The translations under genes and the position numbers were made by a program. Under the pieces are notes generated by a model that worked only from the letters and a program-made list of their open reading frames with translations, ran no database searches and had not been told where the DNA came from. From positions 30,920,402 to 30,984,401 of the forward strand of contig NC_088301.1 in the NCBI RefSeq assembly GCF_032854445.1: a stretch of 64,000 nucleotides of DNA, given 5' to 3'. Positions 13,060 through 26,372 of this stretch are shown here, one piece after another. Numbering within the stretch: the first letter of the stretch is position 1; the number at the start of each line of letters is the position of its first letter. The DNA is from Liolophura sinensis (Eukaryota > Mollusca > Polyplacophora > Chitonida > Chitonidae).

Positions 13060-13197
13060 AAGTTGGGAAGGCCTTCAGCAACCTGCACATGGTCGTGGGC
13101 TTCCCCGGGGCTGTGTCCGGTTTCGTCCCACCATAATGCTGGCCGCCGTCGTATAAGTGAAATATTCTTGTGTACTCCTGTGAAATCAATAAATAAC
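13060..13197 (+). mobile_element. 3' half of core SINE
   Basis: GTCGTGGGCTTCCCCGGGGC, then CCACCATAATGCTGGCCGCC, GTATAAGTGAAATATTCTTG and a degraded tail. The tRNA-like head is missing. Confidence 0.75.
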
Positions 13198-14424
13198 AAA
13201 TGTAGAGTGAAAAATGTCCTTTTAATAGTAATTTCTTGTGACGTTGATTTAAATCATCATATAACACACAAAAACTAACAAATTGCTACAATGTGAGATA
13301 TATACATTTCATATGTAGGTCACGTTGCTACATGTTGTTAAGAACATATTTAAGAACATCGCACGTACTTGCACGTACACGTCGAAATCTCTGTAAAACA
13401 AACAAACTGCTCAGCTGGCTGAGTAAACTAACATTCCTAAAAAAAATTCTGTGTGATTTAAGTTCATTGCAGGAGAAAAGATGATTTTGTTTTCAGAAAC
13501 GTCTGGATTTTATCGTTAAAATTTTTAGAATTGAGTGTAAAACATTTAGGGTAGTGTAAACATAGAAATAGGTTTCACTTAAATTATTTCTTAACTTTTT
13601 GTAGTAATAATAATAGAAAACATAATCTTCTTAAATGAAAATAGGATTCTGTCACTCAATGACTGCATATTCAAACCCCTGGTTTGTACTTATGTTTGCC
13701 CGTGATTTCCTCAAGGTGAGCTGGATATGAAAATGCATACGAAATTTCATAATGTGTCAAAACTGTATACCGAAGGTAATAAAGTAGGATCATACCTCAT
13801 GCATATGCAGATTAACTCTGCCTTCCCTTGGCTGGGTCTCTGGGGTTAGAGACGGCCATCGATCACTGGTGAATCCTGTTACGACCAGAGTCGATTAGGT
13901 CGTTACCGGTGCTCGATCATTGCTGATGCTCAGACTCAATCATCATCGATTGTATTATCAGGTCTTGTCCTAAGCTACTCCGGGCCCCACTGACTGGCTT
14001 CCGGCCACATAACCATCCACCATTACGTTTTTAGTGACCATAATGTTCCTGCTGGGCCTCACGTGCCGTTTTCTGTAAAACCGCTTCAAATCTAAATATA
14101 TTCAATTCAACTGGTGTTTTGTTTTTTCTATACTCCAGAATATTTCACTTATTGGGCGACGGGAAAGCTTATTGGAAGTGGCATTGATTGGCAAGGGAGA
14201 AACGGAATATCCTGACGTAGTGACACAACCGAAAGAACAGAGGTTGACTGTATGACGTGACCTTATTGTTCTGAACTACTACCAATCATACGCTAGTTAT
14301 TTTTTGGTCACTGGGCCACCGAAATCTATTACCGTCATTATACTTCTGCGAATAAAGTCTTTTTGATACATATGTATATGCATGTATTACCATCTTACTT
14401 TTCACAAATAGATTTATTTTTGTA

Positions 14425-14640
14425 GATTTGAAGATTTGTCCGCAACCCGCAAATGCTCGTGGGTTTCCCCCGGGCTTTGCTGGCCGCCGTCGTATAAGTG
14501 ATATTCTTGAGTACTGCATAACACACCAATGAAATCAAATAAATTTACGCGGCACTCAGAAATATTTCACTTTCACAGCATTATAGTGGGAGGAAAGTAA
14601 GCAGAGCCCGGGCTCCAGTTCACACAGAGAAATCCTTAAG
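14425..14640. mobile_element. Two SINE pieces in opposite orientation
   Basis: 14425-14545 is a + strand core with an internal deletion between CCCCGGGC and GCTGGCCGCC, ending with a CAATGAAATCAAATAAATT tail. 14550-14640 is a minus-strand remnant (AATATTTCACTTTCAC, TATAGTGGGAGGAAAG, CAGAGCCCGGG). Another trace (AGAATATTTCACTTATTGGG) lies at about 14113-14165. Confidence 0.65.
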
Positions 14641-14669
14641 TAAGTCACTATGTAGCCATAGTGTTTGGG

Positions 14670-15035
14670 ACGCTGAACAGATCTTAAAGGAGGACAACAC
14701 TAGACCAGATGCATCGATAAAGTATCCTACGTTAAGTTTAAAAAGCATTTTTTTTTATTTTTGTGATGTTGCACCATCGAGATATTACAGTTCAACGTAA
14801 GCAAAATGGTGCACATTGAGAAAATGGAGTGCCCCGCCCTGTTCTCATTTCTAACCAATACGACGCGAGGTATTTCTATACTTCGGTACCTCGAGGACGC
14901 AGTTGTTTCCGTTTACATCACCTGAATCCCAGTTTGCCTTTTAACTGTGTGCGTGAAATACGAGTTACGAGACATTGTGTTTCCGGTTGGTTTAACATGG
15001 CGCATCCTATGGCTGCTTAAAACGTCCTGATTAAG
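14670..15035 (+). repeat. Dispersed repeat, copy 1 (partner at 58695-59180)
   Basis: Shares in order GAACAGATCTTAAAGG, ATAAAGTATCC, TTGTGATGTTGCAC versus TTGTGGTGTTGCAC, GAGATATTA, GGACGC plus GTTTCCG, and AACATGGCGCATC with the second copy on the same strand. There is no coding capacity, so it is a probable non-autonomous element of unknown class. Confidence 0.6.
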
Positions 15036-16359
15036 TCCTTAATTTAAAGAGCCACTGAGCACACCAGAAAAAATGTCTGTACCCGTTCAGATCTATTTTT
15101 ACCCCTCTTTCTAAATTACACTGAATATAAATGATTATATTTTTTATTGTCTTCTCCTTAAATGATATTGCACATTTCTTCTCCATGTCCGCCATTTATT
15201 ATTATTTATTGCGTTTGTCAATAAATGCTCGGAAGAAAACACCCCAATAAACATTACGGAGGTAATGTTTTAATATGCACAAACAGGGTTTTTCGTATCA
15301 TTTATCAAAGTTCTTTCATATGCTGGATGGAACGATGAGCACACCGACTCGTAATGCCATTTCTTTCAATTAAATATATGCAGAGTATTATTTATGATTG
15401 ATATGGAGTTAGACTGGGCAATTTAGGATTTATCAAAAACTTGTCATGATAATGCAATTTTCTTGTATGAAAGAGTGTATACCAGTGGCTTGATCAAGGA
15501 ATCTTTAGGCTCTTGATGTATTCCCACTGTGATGGGAATGGACTTTATATACCGTTGTTCAGTTTGACTTTTTCAAAGCAGCATTTCCATTTTTTGTAAT
15601 TATATTTTTTCAGGTTTGACTAAACTTCATCGAATTACTGAATTGTACATAAGGTGTCATATTTGCTGACATATAGCTAGAAAGAAAGATTCGAATTTAA
15701 CCCACATATGGGCTGACAACGCCTCGCCGATTTTGATGATTACGTCATTATCCTTCAATATATTACTGAACGGCGGTAATTCTCTATATATGTCATCCAT
15801 CATAAGCACGCCAAAATTAGACGGATGAAGACCATGAAAACCGTAATGCTGACTGAAAAGCGGTGGACAAATTTAAGGAGGTCTACGGTAGATTTAAGCC
15901 AGATATTTTCATCTATCCTGTTCAATTTGCTAAGTGGATGGTCATGGAAATCCAAAAATTATATAACGGTATGCTGTGATTATAATAAATGTTTTGCTTA
16001 TATTACGGACGGGTTCGCCGGCATACAGGGACTAATAAGATCAGCTCATTCAAAGTTCTATCCCGCTAGCTTGAGATCGATTTCTTACTCCTTGCTATAG
16101 AGCTTCCTTTCAGTTGCTATATGGAGTATTAGAGTTGAGAATAAAAGCTGGGCCATCAAATACCCGAGCTCATTTGGATTTTACACTTGATCATATTTCC
16201 CCATACCCACTGCCACGGTCACGACTTCCCCGAGGATCATTCGTGTCTGAGATGTACCAATATAGCTATTTTGTCACGACCGTGCATGATTTGATTCAAA
16301 CGTTTACACCTGGAAAACAGCGAAAAGGTAATTTAGCGCAGTATTCGTATGAAGTGACG

Positions 16360-16680
16360 CGAATTAATCACCATCTTACAAGCAATTATAAAACTGTTTG
16401 CTTAATCAATGGCGATGAAACACAACTTGCCTTTGAATAATTATGACGTCACCCGAAGCAATGAGTTCTTGGTGCCAAAACTAAGCTTATGGAGTCTAAC
16501 ATTATGAATTAGAAAAAGTATTCTAACTGCATTTTCCTTGTAATGATATGGACGTTCAACATCTCAATGTGTAGAGCTTGGGTTGTTACGTGTCACTGAA
16601 TCATTTTGATATCGAATATGAGTGATTTTACAGAATATAGGCAACTCTCTAAAAGAAATAGACTATAATTAAAGTACAAA
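16360..16680 (+). mobile_element. Single arm of foldback element family
   Basis: Blocks TTATGACGTCACCC, AAACTAAGCTTATGGAGTCT, GCATTTTCCTTGTAATG, GGACGTTCAACATCTCAATG and TAAAAGAAATAGACTATA match the right arm of the element at about 21768-22626. No opposite arm is seen beside it. Confidence 0.6.
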
Positions 16681-19600
16681 CAAATTGACGTGTGCTGGTT
16701 GGCTTTGTACTACCTGGCCCCCATCAGTGGAAATGTAGAGGGATCAATACGCTGAAAAGACGGTAGAGTCCGTGTCAATATCGATCTGACCCAATTCACT
16801 AGGATAGATTCCACTAGATATCGAACTGGGTCCTACGCCAAACTGTGCCCTACGCCCTACGTGTATATCATACACCAGTCAGTCTAACTCATTCTTGAAG
16901 AAAGACTGTGCTTCTTAGCTTACCTTCCACACAAACTACCCCTTGTACTACTGATGAGGAGAATCAAGTGCTTGAACAAACCATGCAATTCCAGTAAATA
17001 CGTAAAAACAAATATTGCATTTGTAAGTTTAATGTATGTTTTAGTTCAGTCTGTGTGCAGACTATTAGTCTAAAGCTAAACGCTTAGTAAAGTGTTGCAG
17101 CTATTTTCTTGCCGTTCAAAACGACTTTAAACGGCAAAAGGTTATGATATGTTTGTTTTAAAACGTTCAATATGATCTGAGTAGTGTATGACTAACTGAT
17201 CAGTCCTTCTTATGAGCGTCAATATTTTACACAGTCTTCATATACAGTACATGTACGACATTAATCAGATTAGTAAGAACCGGACCGGTATAGACGATAA
17301 ATATGAAGAACTTCTCTAAAGTCAAAGACAATTTAGCGAGAGATAAATTCGAATACGCATCATTATTGTACAAAAAGCAATGAACGCGAAATGTTTCTCT
17401 CTCTCTTGGCCACCAGTAAGGACCTATGAGACATAGCCACTGCGTGCAGAAAATAATAGGACATATAGTTGTATATGTGTGGAGTTTCTGACGTGCTGAA
17501 CACTTAATACGGCAGATTGTGTGTGCCCAAAATTACAAGTTTTGTTGAAGGCTCCACGGATAAGAGTAAACATTACAATCAATCACGCCTCCCTAACTTT
17601 GACATTCAGAGTTATCTATACAACAGAGAGACGGAAATTAAAGGCTATAGGCTGGCATAATAACCTCAAAGTTTTTATGTTGGCATAGAGAAGACAGCAC
17701 TGTCAAGCGAAATAGTCAATAATGTGACGATCGCACGCGATTCGGACAGATGCCGCAAAACCACCGGAGTATTTGGGATTTGCTGCTAAAATAGGCAAAA
17801 AAAAAACATGGTAGGAGTGATTGCTGACTAACCAATCAAAAGACTTCGAGAAGCAATTAATACCATCCGTTATTTCAGGTGTGTTTCAGATTTGCGACTT
17901 AGAATCCCTGCCGCGAAAGGGTTTGTGATTCTACAGTGATTCCTGTTGGGCCTCCTCCGCAGACAATAGTTGCGGGATCATTTTACATAGAATGTGTCAA
18001 TCAGGCCCCTGTCAGAGTCGGGTCAACACTACACAGCCTGCTTATTGATTCCTCCGTCGATTCGTCTTTTCTCATAGCTCTAGGCAACTTCCAATGTATA
18101 AAGGCAGTCGGAGGGGGAAATGAGCATCTTGCTGAGCTGTATTTATACGCCACAGCCTCCCGTACAGTTTAGATGCACGGTCGATAAGCATGTCTAGTCC
18201 ACCAATGATCACATGGCTAAGAAAGTCGCTAAATACTGGGGAATTCCCCTGGATCGAGTACCAGTTAGCGCTTTTATTGGCCAGGCGTTGGGTACATTCT
18301 GTAATGGAGTGTTAATGCAGAGATGATGGTTTACCTGCTCTAACTTGCTTACCAGCTGACGACGATTCATTTGTGAGCCAAATCATCATGAGCGAAGGTA
18401 AGTGATCTCATCATAGAACACACTGCAATACGACATACCTTCTTTCTGGCCAGGATGCCGATTTCTAATCAGATGTTTAGCATGATGACGATTCATTGAC
18501 GACAAAATACCTGTCTGCGTGCCTGATCTATCAAACGTCATAACGGTCTCAAGTTATCATATACCTTTGGAATTTGTCAACCAAAATCACGAAAACCACC
18601 TGTGTTTTTTTTTAAACCTCGGATGTTTTGAGAAAGCGAACTCAAAATACGGCTGCCATTATATTTAAGTTACTGTTGTCAGGCACGCCCTGGAAAGATT
18701 TTTTGAGCTCATTTTACACGCTAGAACGTCGAAAATATCAACAATAGGGCTTACTGATATCTATGTTGGGACAGAAGTTGTCCGGCAACAGATGTTCCTT
18801 TCGTATACATCTCCACACATATAGCACTCTACTGGCCACACATTTTCACTGTTTATCTTTTAAACATGGTGGGGATGGAATTAATGATGCAGTACTATAT
18901 CGATCCCAACCCATAGCTGCTGTGTGATATACATATGTACACACTCATACAAGTCTGTCCTCAAATCTACACAGTTTTGTATATACGCTGGATATTTAGC
19001 AACACAAAGCTTATATCGACAAATGCTTTACTAACTTGATTTCCTATTGTCAGTCACGTTTGTCCAGCCGTTGTATGGTCTCTGTGCTTATCAACATTTA
19101 AAATATTTATTTAATTGTGTACAAAGACACGATGCACTGCTTGTACAGATGTTCACTGCATCGAGTGACATGCACTGGCTGGATGCATGCAAAGTACCTA
19201 TGTAAGCTGTATTTCCAAGCTGGAATCATATAGATAGATACAGGTTGTCCTAAGAAGTTTAATAGTTCTCCTCATCTCCTAATTCGCCTAAATAATGCAG
19301 TACCTGGGATTCAGCCATGCATGACTGTGGCGTTGTGCGTCGCCCAAGTTTGCCAATATCAATTCATTCCTTTCACCTTTCTGTCTTGAATCTCTTTTGC
19401 CCATAAACATTTCCGCTGAAATAATTTTGAATACGATGTGAATCACTAAAAGTAAGTAAAAGCATATCAGTTAAAATTAAATGTCCGTTGGAAGTGGGGA
19501 TTTACGTGTGAAATAAACAAACTCAGAGTCCTGAAATGTTCATTGCATACTTCATTTTCACTCCCAAATGGCCAACATTATCATCTCAGAGTATCACTAC

Positions 19601-19723
19601 TGGTTGTGTTGTTTCTCCAGCTCATTAGATTCAGGTTTAACCAATCTAGGAAAGCAAAACATATAAATGACATAAAACTAAGCATTTTCTTTTCATTCAT
19701 TATTAATATGATTATAATTTTTT
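16681..19723. other. No gene recognised
   Basis: Unassigned AT-rich DNA. A 78-codon open frame at 17936-18172 has no domain I recognise and no convincing splice context. Confidence 0.45.
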
Positions 19724-19862
19724 TAATTTTATTGGTGTTTTACGCCGTACTCAGTAATGTTTCACTTATACGACGTGACCTCTTTGGTGGCCTAATGATT
19801 AGAGAGTTCGCCTGGAGGTCGAGAGACCCGGGCTGGGTCAGACCAAAGACTATAAAACTTTA
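19724..19862. mobile_element. Chimeric SINE: core tail (minus) abutting a tRNA-like head (plus)
   Basis: 19724-19785 has GGTGTTTTACGCCGTACTC and a TTTCACTTATACGACG block in minus orientation. It is followed directly by GGTGGCCTAATGATTAGAG, an A-box-like segment, and by a decayed B-box-like CCCGGGCTGGGTCAGACC on the + strand. Probably two insertions side by side. Confidence 0.5.
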
Positions 19863-20497
19863 TCACCCAAAAATCAAGACACGGCTGTTACTATTTTAAT
19901 TTAACACGTGTAACTCACTGTGTCGTGTGATTCTTCCTCGTAATTTTTCAAGAGTACATTTTAGTAGTTGATTGTGTTCAGACACCTTTTTCCAACCCTT
20001 CATGATAGTTCAATTATTTTTACTTTTCGGGTTTTGATTAATTTGTAATGAGTACATTTTGGGAGATGCATTGTGTAATTCCTACTTTTTCCGCTTTGTT
20101 TAAATTTGTTAGTAAATTTTGGTGCTACACTGTGTTTTGATTCTACATGACGGGTACTGAGCCTCCGTGGCGTGGAGATTCGCTGCAGGCCTCTCCCAGC
20201 CTTCTGGCCGCTCTCCTATCTCAGCTCAGACTTCAAAGCCTCTTCATCGTGAACACTGGATCAGATTAGAGAATAGTGGACGCTTCCAACCACAGTCTGC
20301 TAGATGCTAGCGCTGTGACAGTACAAATGTAATGTGTCCACACCCGAAGACATGTGGATAAATAATATATAGCCTAGGTCATGCCATTAGAACTTGTGCT
20401 GTTGAATGTGGACTGTAACGCGTTCACGTCACCCGTTATCTTGTCCTATATACATCTGAGAACTAAAGCTCAGCCTCATCTTGGGGGTGGGAATGCT

Positions 20498-20533
20498 GCG
20501 TGTGTGTGTGTGTGGGAGGGGGGGGGGGGGGTT
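20498..20533 (+). repeat. (GT)n and poly-G microsatellite
   Basis: A short GT run is followed by GGGAGGGG and a run of G. Simple sequence only. Confidence 0.85.
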
Positions 20534-21377
20534 GTGCTTCAGGAATTATCCATCTGTTCATTTCTAAAAGGGTAGCTTTGAATTCAAATTAGATTTCTTT
20601 GTGATCTCAGTTTCCCTTGGTTGCTTTGTTTAGTGAAACATTACCATTTCTTAGCGTATAATGGTGCCTCCCGAGCATATCACCCTTGTATGTTTCAATT
20701 CAGCTCCTGTTGTAAATTGCGATTTGTTAACAATTCTGGCAACGTACATTTCTCTGTCTTATGCAGAACCCTTGGACAGGATAATGGCACACACAGTGGT
20801 GGCAGCAGAGCAGATTGTCACACAGAATGACGTTAACGGTAAACGGTCTCAGCGGGCTTTCCAGTATTGTGTAGTATGACACAAAACACACATGAAACCA
20901 ACAAATAAATACAAGTTTCTTTGTGTGATATTTCAAAATTCTGACATATTCGGACATATTTCAAAAATCCATCCATATTTCTAAAAAAAATACATGGCGC
21001 AGACTTCAAATTCCCACTTCTTTCCTTTCATTAAAAAACCTCATTAGCTCATTTTTATATCATTTCCCCGTTGAATGTTGAATACAATTTGCTATCCTCA
21101 ACAACGAAACAAATTAACTCACTGCCTTGTGTTGACACTAATGTGAAAATGTCAAAGATCATGTCGACAGCCATTTTAAAGTCACGTGACTTTCTTGTGG
21201 TTTCTAAAATGTAGCCGTTCTGGCAATGGAAACATGATAAAAACTGGCATTTTCATTACCGTCTGTAGGCAAAACTTCAGTCTTCGTAATTTAAACTAAC
21301 GTGACACTCGTTTTTTCAGTGTAGATGTAAGTTCGAGTGCCTCGTTTAGACAGTTTCATCGAGCTGGAATTCGGAAT

Positions 21378-21381
21378 ATAT

Positions 21382-21460
<79 letters not shown>

Positions 21461-21463
21461 TTT
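21378..21463 (+). repeat. (TTTA)n microsatellite
   Basis: About 21 perfect TTTA units directly next to the SINE tail, so it is the expanded AAAT tail of the minus-strand SINE that follows. Confidence 0.92.
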
Positions 21464-21692
21464 GGTGTTCACGCCGTACTCAAGAATATTTCACTTGTAC
21501 GAAGGCGGACAGCATTATGGTGGGCGGAAATCTGGAAACCCACGACCATCCGCAGGTCGTTGGCAGACCTTTCCACGTATGGCCGGAGAGGAAGCCAGCA
21601 TCCGAAACTGGACTCACAACAACTGCATTGGTGAGAGGCTCCTGGGTCATTGGCCACGCTGGCGTGCTAACCACCCCGGCCACGGAGACCCC
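21464..21692 (-). mobile_element. Near full-length core SINE, minus strand
   Basis: From tail to head: GTACTCAAGAATATTTCACT, AGCATTATGGTGGGCGG, AACCCACGACCATCCGCAGG, GCCGGAGAGGAAGCCAGCA, a B-box-like region and the head end GGCCACGGAGACCCC. Seven or so substitutions relative to other copies. Confidence 0.88.
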
Positions 21693-21767
21693 TTTTTTGA
21701 GAGATAGCGTTATTCTAAAATTGTGACATTCACCGTGACAATGAGTCCATCTAGATAAAGTACCTAC

Positions 21768-22626
21768 AGTCTATTTCTTTTAGAGAGTCGCCTATATTCA
21801 GATCTCTGTAAAATCAGTCATTCTCGCTACCAAAACTGCCTTCAGTCAGTGGCACGTAACAACACAAGCTCTATAAATGGGTACGTTGGAAGTCCACACC
21901 CCTTGCAAAGGAAATCAGATTGGAACACTTTTTCTAGTTTATAATGTTAAACTGCATAAACTCAGTTTTGAAGCCAAGAATTCATTGTCTCGGGTGACGT
22001 CATAATTATTTAAAAAATAAACAGTGGCATGCCGGGGAATTGACGTTGAGAGTAATTTTGTTTTACAATACGTGCACCAAGGTGCGGTTAGAACAAAACC
22101 CACGCAATAACACCGCCTACAGTACACTCCTGGAGAATAGAATACACAGTGTTTTATAACGAAATTCCCTAACATCCAACTTTAAAACCATACTGCCATG
22201 AAATCATATACTGCAAGAGATAAAATAAAATTTATTTATTACGGTTATATTACACTTAACGTGTTAACAATTTCAAATATGATAGTGTTGGAAACAGTGT
22301 TTACAGTAAACCCGATAGCAGTTTAGGTAACTGGTGTCAGCCTCCATCAAAACATGTTGAACTACTGCCAATATCCAGCATGCCACTGGTTTTTTAATAA
22401 TTATAACGTCACCCTAGGCAATGGGATTTTGTCGTCGAAACTAAGCTTATGGACTTTGACATTATGAATAAGAAAAAGAAATATAACTTCATTTTCCTTG
22501 GAATTAAATGGACCTTCAACATATCAATGCGTGGAGCTTCTGTTGTTGGCACTTTTGGTAGTGAGTATGACTGATTTTACAGACAGCTGAATGTAGGCGA
22601 CTGGCTAAAAGAAATACACTATAGGG
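21768..22626. mobile_element. Foldback (long inverted repeat) element
   Basis: The left arm (21768 to about 22050) is the inverted copy of the right arm (about 22360 to 22626). Paired blocks include TATTTCTTTTAGAGAGTCGC against the inverse of GCGACTGGCTAAAAGAAATA, and GTGACGTCATAATTATT against the inverse of AATAATTATAACGTCACC. The 300 bp middle has no recognisable transposase, so it is non-autonomous. Confidence 0.72.
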
Positions 22627-23890
22627 AGCCAGGAGCATATGCTCCTGAATTCCTTTACTCCGGTATGTACTATATATCAGGTATAGGAAAATGTTCCGTT
22701 ATAAGGGTACAATTCTCTCGCAATTCACAACCATGATACCCTGGTGTTGACATTTTCAAACATATAAAATGGGTATTGAACCTTTTGTGCCACAATAGCG
22801 CCTGTCTTTGGAAAATGGGGTAATCTGTGCCATATGACATTAATTTTTGACAATGAAAATCACAGAATAATCCCTATGCCGTCCTTGAATCCGCGGCTCC
22901 CAAGATCATATCAATCCAGTTTCTGTAACGACGTCAAGGCCATTTCAGATGGATGCTACAAGATCTGAAGTGTGCGGATCAGAAGCCATTTAGGCCGGCA
23001 GTGGTGAAACATCGAAACCTGCTAATCGCTCAGGTAGCCGCTCGCTTTGATGCCCAGCAAGCCGTATATATAGCCTACCTTCGTCTGGATCCTTCGTTTG
23101 GTTTTATGGCATACGCTGACTATCATATGTTATTTGGAAGCAGGCAATTTATCCTGCCTGCGACTTGACAGCTTGTCAAGGCAACTTCCTGTCCTTAGCC
23201 ATGGTGAAACACAATAGCTGGCTGATTATAATGGCGTTCCATATAAAAGGGATCTTCTACCTTTGATCAGTGAGAGTTATCCAGCGTATGATCCAACACA
23301 CTGCCTCCGGTCAGGCGAGAAACGTAACATTTTATACTGGCGTCCATTTTCGATCCTTGACACGCTGACATGTTCGGTGTATTTCCCTGAACGGTTTATT
23401 TAACATATACTTGTACCTCACGTAATCACCCTTGATGTCATTTTTATCTTACAATAAGTGCAATTATTAGACAAAGAAATTTATGATTTTATTTCTAGCC
23501 CATTATATGGGTAATTATAGATGGCCGCCATTTTTCCTTAATGTTTCGCTAGTTTGTTTTGTGTTTGGAACTGTTACACTTATTGTGCTACATGGCTGCA
23601 GACGTGCACCACACCTCACAGTCTTCCAGATGCGATATACTGACACATGGTCGTGGTGAGAACGGTTGACGTTTCCACTAAGTGAAGATCTCTAATCCAA
23701 CAGTTACCTTCTCATGATGACTGATTTACGACACAGCATGGTGTGGAATTCCACGCAGCCTTGATAAAGAGTGAAGCCTCCCATCATTAGGTTATCTGTC
23801 GGCTGCTAGCAGATGGCTACCAAGAAATCTTACCTTCATCTACACTGAAAAAATCCTGACAAACATGAACAGTTCTCAGACATCAGTATG
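22627..23890. other. No gene recognised
   Basis: Unassigned. A 71-codon open frame (22953-23168) is without recognisable features. Confidence 0.45.
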
Positions 23891-23894
23891 AATA

Positions 23895-24150
23895 AGACCT
23901 TACTAATGCTTGCTTGCTGTTACACGTACAAGATCCTGAGGCAGTATGAATAACATTGGGTCGTGCACAGTTAGATAATGCTTGCTTGCTGTTACACATA
24001 CCAGACCCTGAGACAGTAAAAATAACTTTAGGTCGTGCACTGTTAGCTAAGGCTTGCTTGCAGCTATACAGAAACAACACTGAGGCAGTATGAAAAACAT
24101 TTGGTCGTGCACAGTTAGCTATGCTTGCTTGCTGCTACACATAAATTACA
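23895..24150 (+). repeat. Minisatellite, about 70 bp, four units
   Basis: Each unit carries GCTTGCTTGCTG, then CCTGAGGCAGTATGAATAAC (or a variant), GGTCGTGCACAGTTAG. Units differ by several substitutions, so the array is old. Confidence 0.82.
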
Positions 24151-24507
24151 CTGAGGACCTATGAATGACTTTAAAGGCCTTGCGCTAAACCCAGACGACT
24201 GTAAGGCAGTGCGCATAACGCAAAGTGTGCAATTTTGTTTACTGCTACCAATAAACGACTCGTTTTGTACATGTAGCAAACATTCTGAAATGCTACCCCT
24301 TGTAAACGTAGATAATGGTGCTTGCCTATATGTCATTAATCCAGTAGCATGCCATTAATGTCATTAATTTAAAATGCCATAAATATGCCACGCGTAAGCA
24401 AGCTACTGTACACACTCAATATTAAGGTAAACTGTTGGAAACGCCCCAATCACAACCCGTCCCCACTCTGACTGCAAAAAAATACTAACCGGTGTTTTAA
24501 ACATATA

Positions 24508-24600
24508 CCTGCGGAAGGTCGTGGGTTTTCCGTGGTACAAGTGAAATATTCTGGGGTACAACGTAAAACTCAAGTCAAATGAATAGACAAATAAATTAAA
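24508..24600 (+). mobile_element. 3' fragment of core SINE
   Basis: ACCTGCGGAAGGTCGTGGGT joins directly to ACAAGTGAAATATTCTGGGG, so the middle of the core is deleted. It ends in an A/T-rich tail. Confidence 0.6.
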
Positions 24601-26231
24601 GATATAGGCTTGCTGAATCGCTGCATCACATCGTATCCCCATTCTAGAATTCGTCATTTGCTAGGCAGTTCTCTTGGTCTTTATTCTGAAGCAGCGAAAT
24701 TGAATAACGCAAAGCTCTCTGTTGCAGACCGGGCCCCTTAAAACAATGCTCATACACCATCCGTTAAATTACCCTCAATTCACATGTGTATTGAGTGTAA
24801 GATAACATAGCTTAAGATGATATGTAAGATTGATAATCAGTCTGAAGGGAGGATAATGTAAGATTGATCCGCGGCAAAACAGCACTACTGAATGAAAAAA
24901 ACAACGGTTTTTATGTCATAGGGGAGCTGCCGCAAAGCCTAATGTCTGTTAGGTCTTGATGTAAATTCCTCTGTGACGTATAGCAAAGATGAATTGCTGT
25001 TGACTTCATTCAAAGCAGGGAGGACTAACCTCATAAAGAAGCACCATTACTGGCCATTACCATTACCATTACTTGACAACATCTCAAAGCCTCAGATGTA
25101 GCATGTGGATGCATTTTCCTCTAAGCATGAAGCATGTCTGAGTAAATTCTGCGATCGCTGTTCACTCTAATTTTCCCCCTAAATATTGTTATGGCATTTT
25201 TCTGCTCATAATCTCAAAGACAATACTGTATCTAACCATCAATTCATCATTATTTAGTCTGAACATCAAAACATCTTTCGGTCCAAACAACGTCATGCCG
25301 CTATTCTGTGCGAATAGTGTGAACTCATTATTCTGTCCAGTAATTGTGTCGATATTAAAGACTGCGAATATAGATGTATTATTTAGTGTTTTGTTAACCA
25401 ATTCACCTGTTTTACACGGAATATTAACCGGTACATATTTTACATTTAATATAACCTTTTTATTTGCTGGAACTTTGAAGAAATAGTATTAAAAACTGTT
25501 GAGTGAGAACAGACGAATTCATAGGTGACCCCTTCCTTCTCTACCGCACTGCAATCATGGCGCGTGTATTGTTAAGGTTACGTTTAATCCGTAGACAAAT
25601 CACTCACAATCAGTTCGTGCACAGGTGTTTTGAAGTACGACCTAACAATAACCGCCAGATACAAGAAATCAATATTACCTGCTTAATGTAGTCTTATGAG
25701 TGACAAAAATTCAAGTCGATTAAACGAGTTGACAGGTGCAGCCTGTGAAATCACAAGTGTATCAGTCAGGCATCAGTTCTCATATCTGAAACATACTCAG
25801 TAGGATTAGAGAATGTGGCACGGTAAGGCTTTTTTGATTTACTGAACATTTTCACCCATACATGTAGACCAAAGACGATTATCATATAGTAATGGACTGC
25901 TTTCCTCCAAGTACTGTAAGAATTTAAATTACTGGTATGTGTTTATTTAGTAGTTAACGGTTTCACCAGTCTCATAGCCAAAAAGAGGGTAAAGATTGGC
26001 TTCGGTGATGCCTTGCGATGGTGAAATTCGTGTTAAGCCCCAGAGAAACAAAGGACCCTGCAAATGGTGAATGGTATACCTGTGACACTGCGTTCAAATC
26101 CATCTTTCTGCATACCACCTACAACATAGTGTGTACCAGCTGAACGACCAGTCATGTTTGCGTACATTACGTAAAAAGCACATCGCACCATGGCAATGCT
26201 AAAGAGCTGACTTCCTCTCAGATCGTATGTG
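24601..26231. other. No gene recognised
   Basis: Unassigned AT-rich DNA. A short run of CCATTA units lies at about 25043-25072. Confidence 0.4.
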
Positions 26232-26372
26232 GGAAGGCCTGGTAGGAACCTGCGGATGGTTATTGGTTTCGCCCGTGCTCTACCAGGTTTCTTCTCATCA
26301 CAATGTTGGCGACAGTCTTGTAAGTGAAATATTCTTTAGTACGGCGTAAAACTCCAACTAAATCAAACAAAC
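26232..26372 (+). mobile_element. Diverged core SINE fragment
   Basis: AACCTGCGGATGGTTATTGG, then GCGACAGTCTTGTAAGTGAA, ATATTCTTTAGTACGGCG and TAAAACTCCAACTAAATC. The order matches the conserved core, with many substitutions. Confidence 0.68.
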
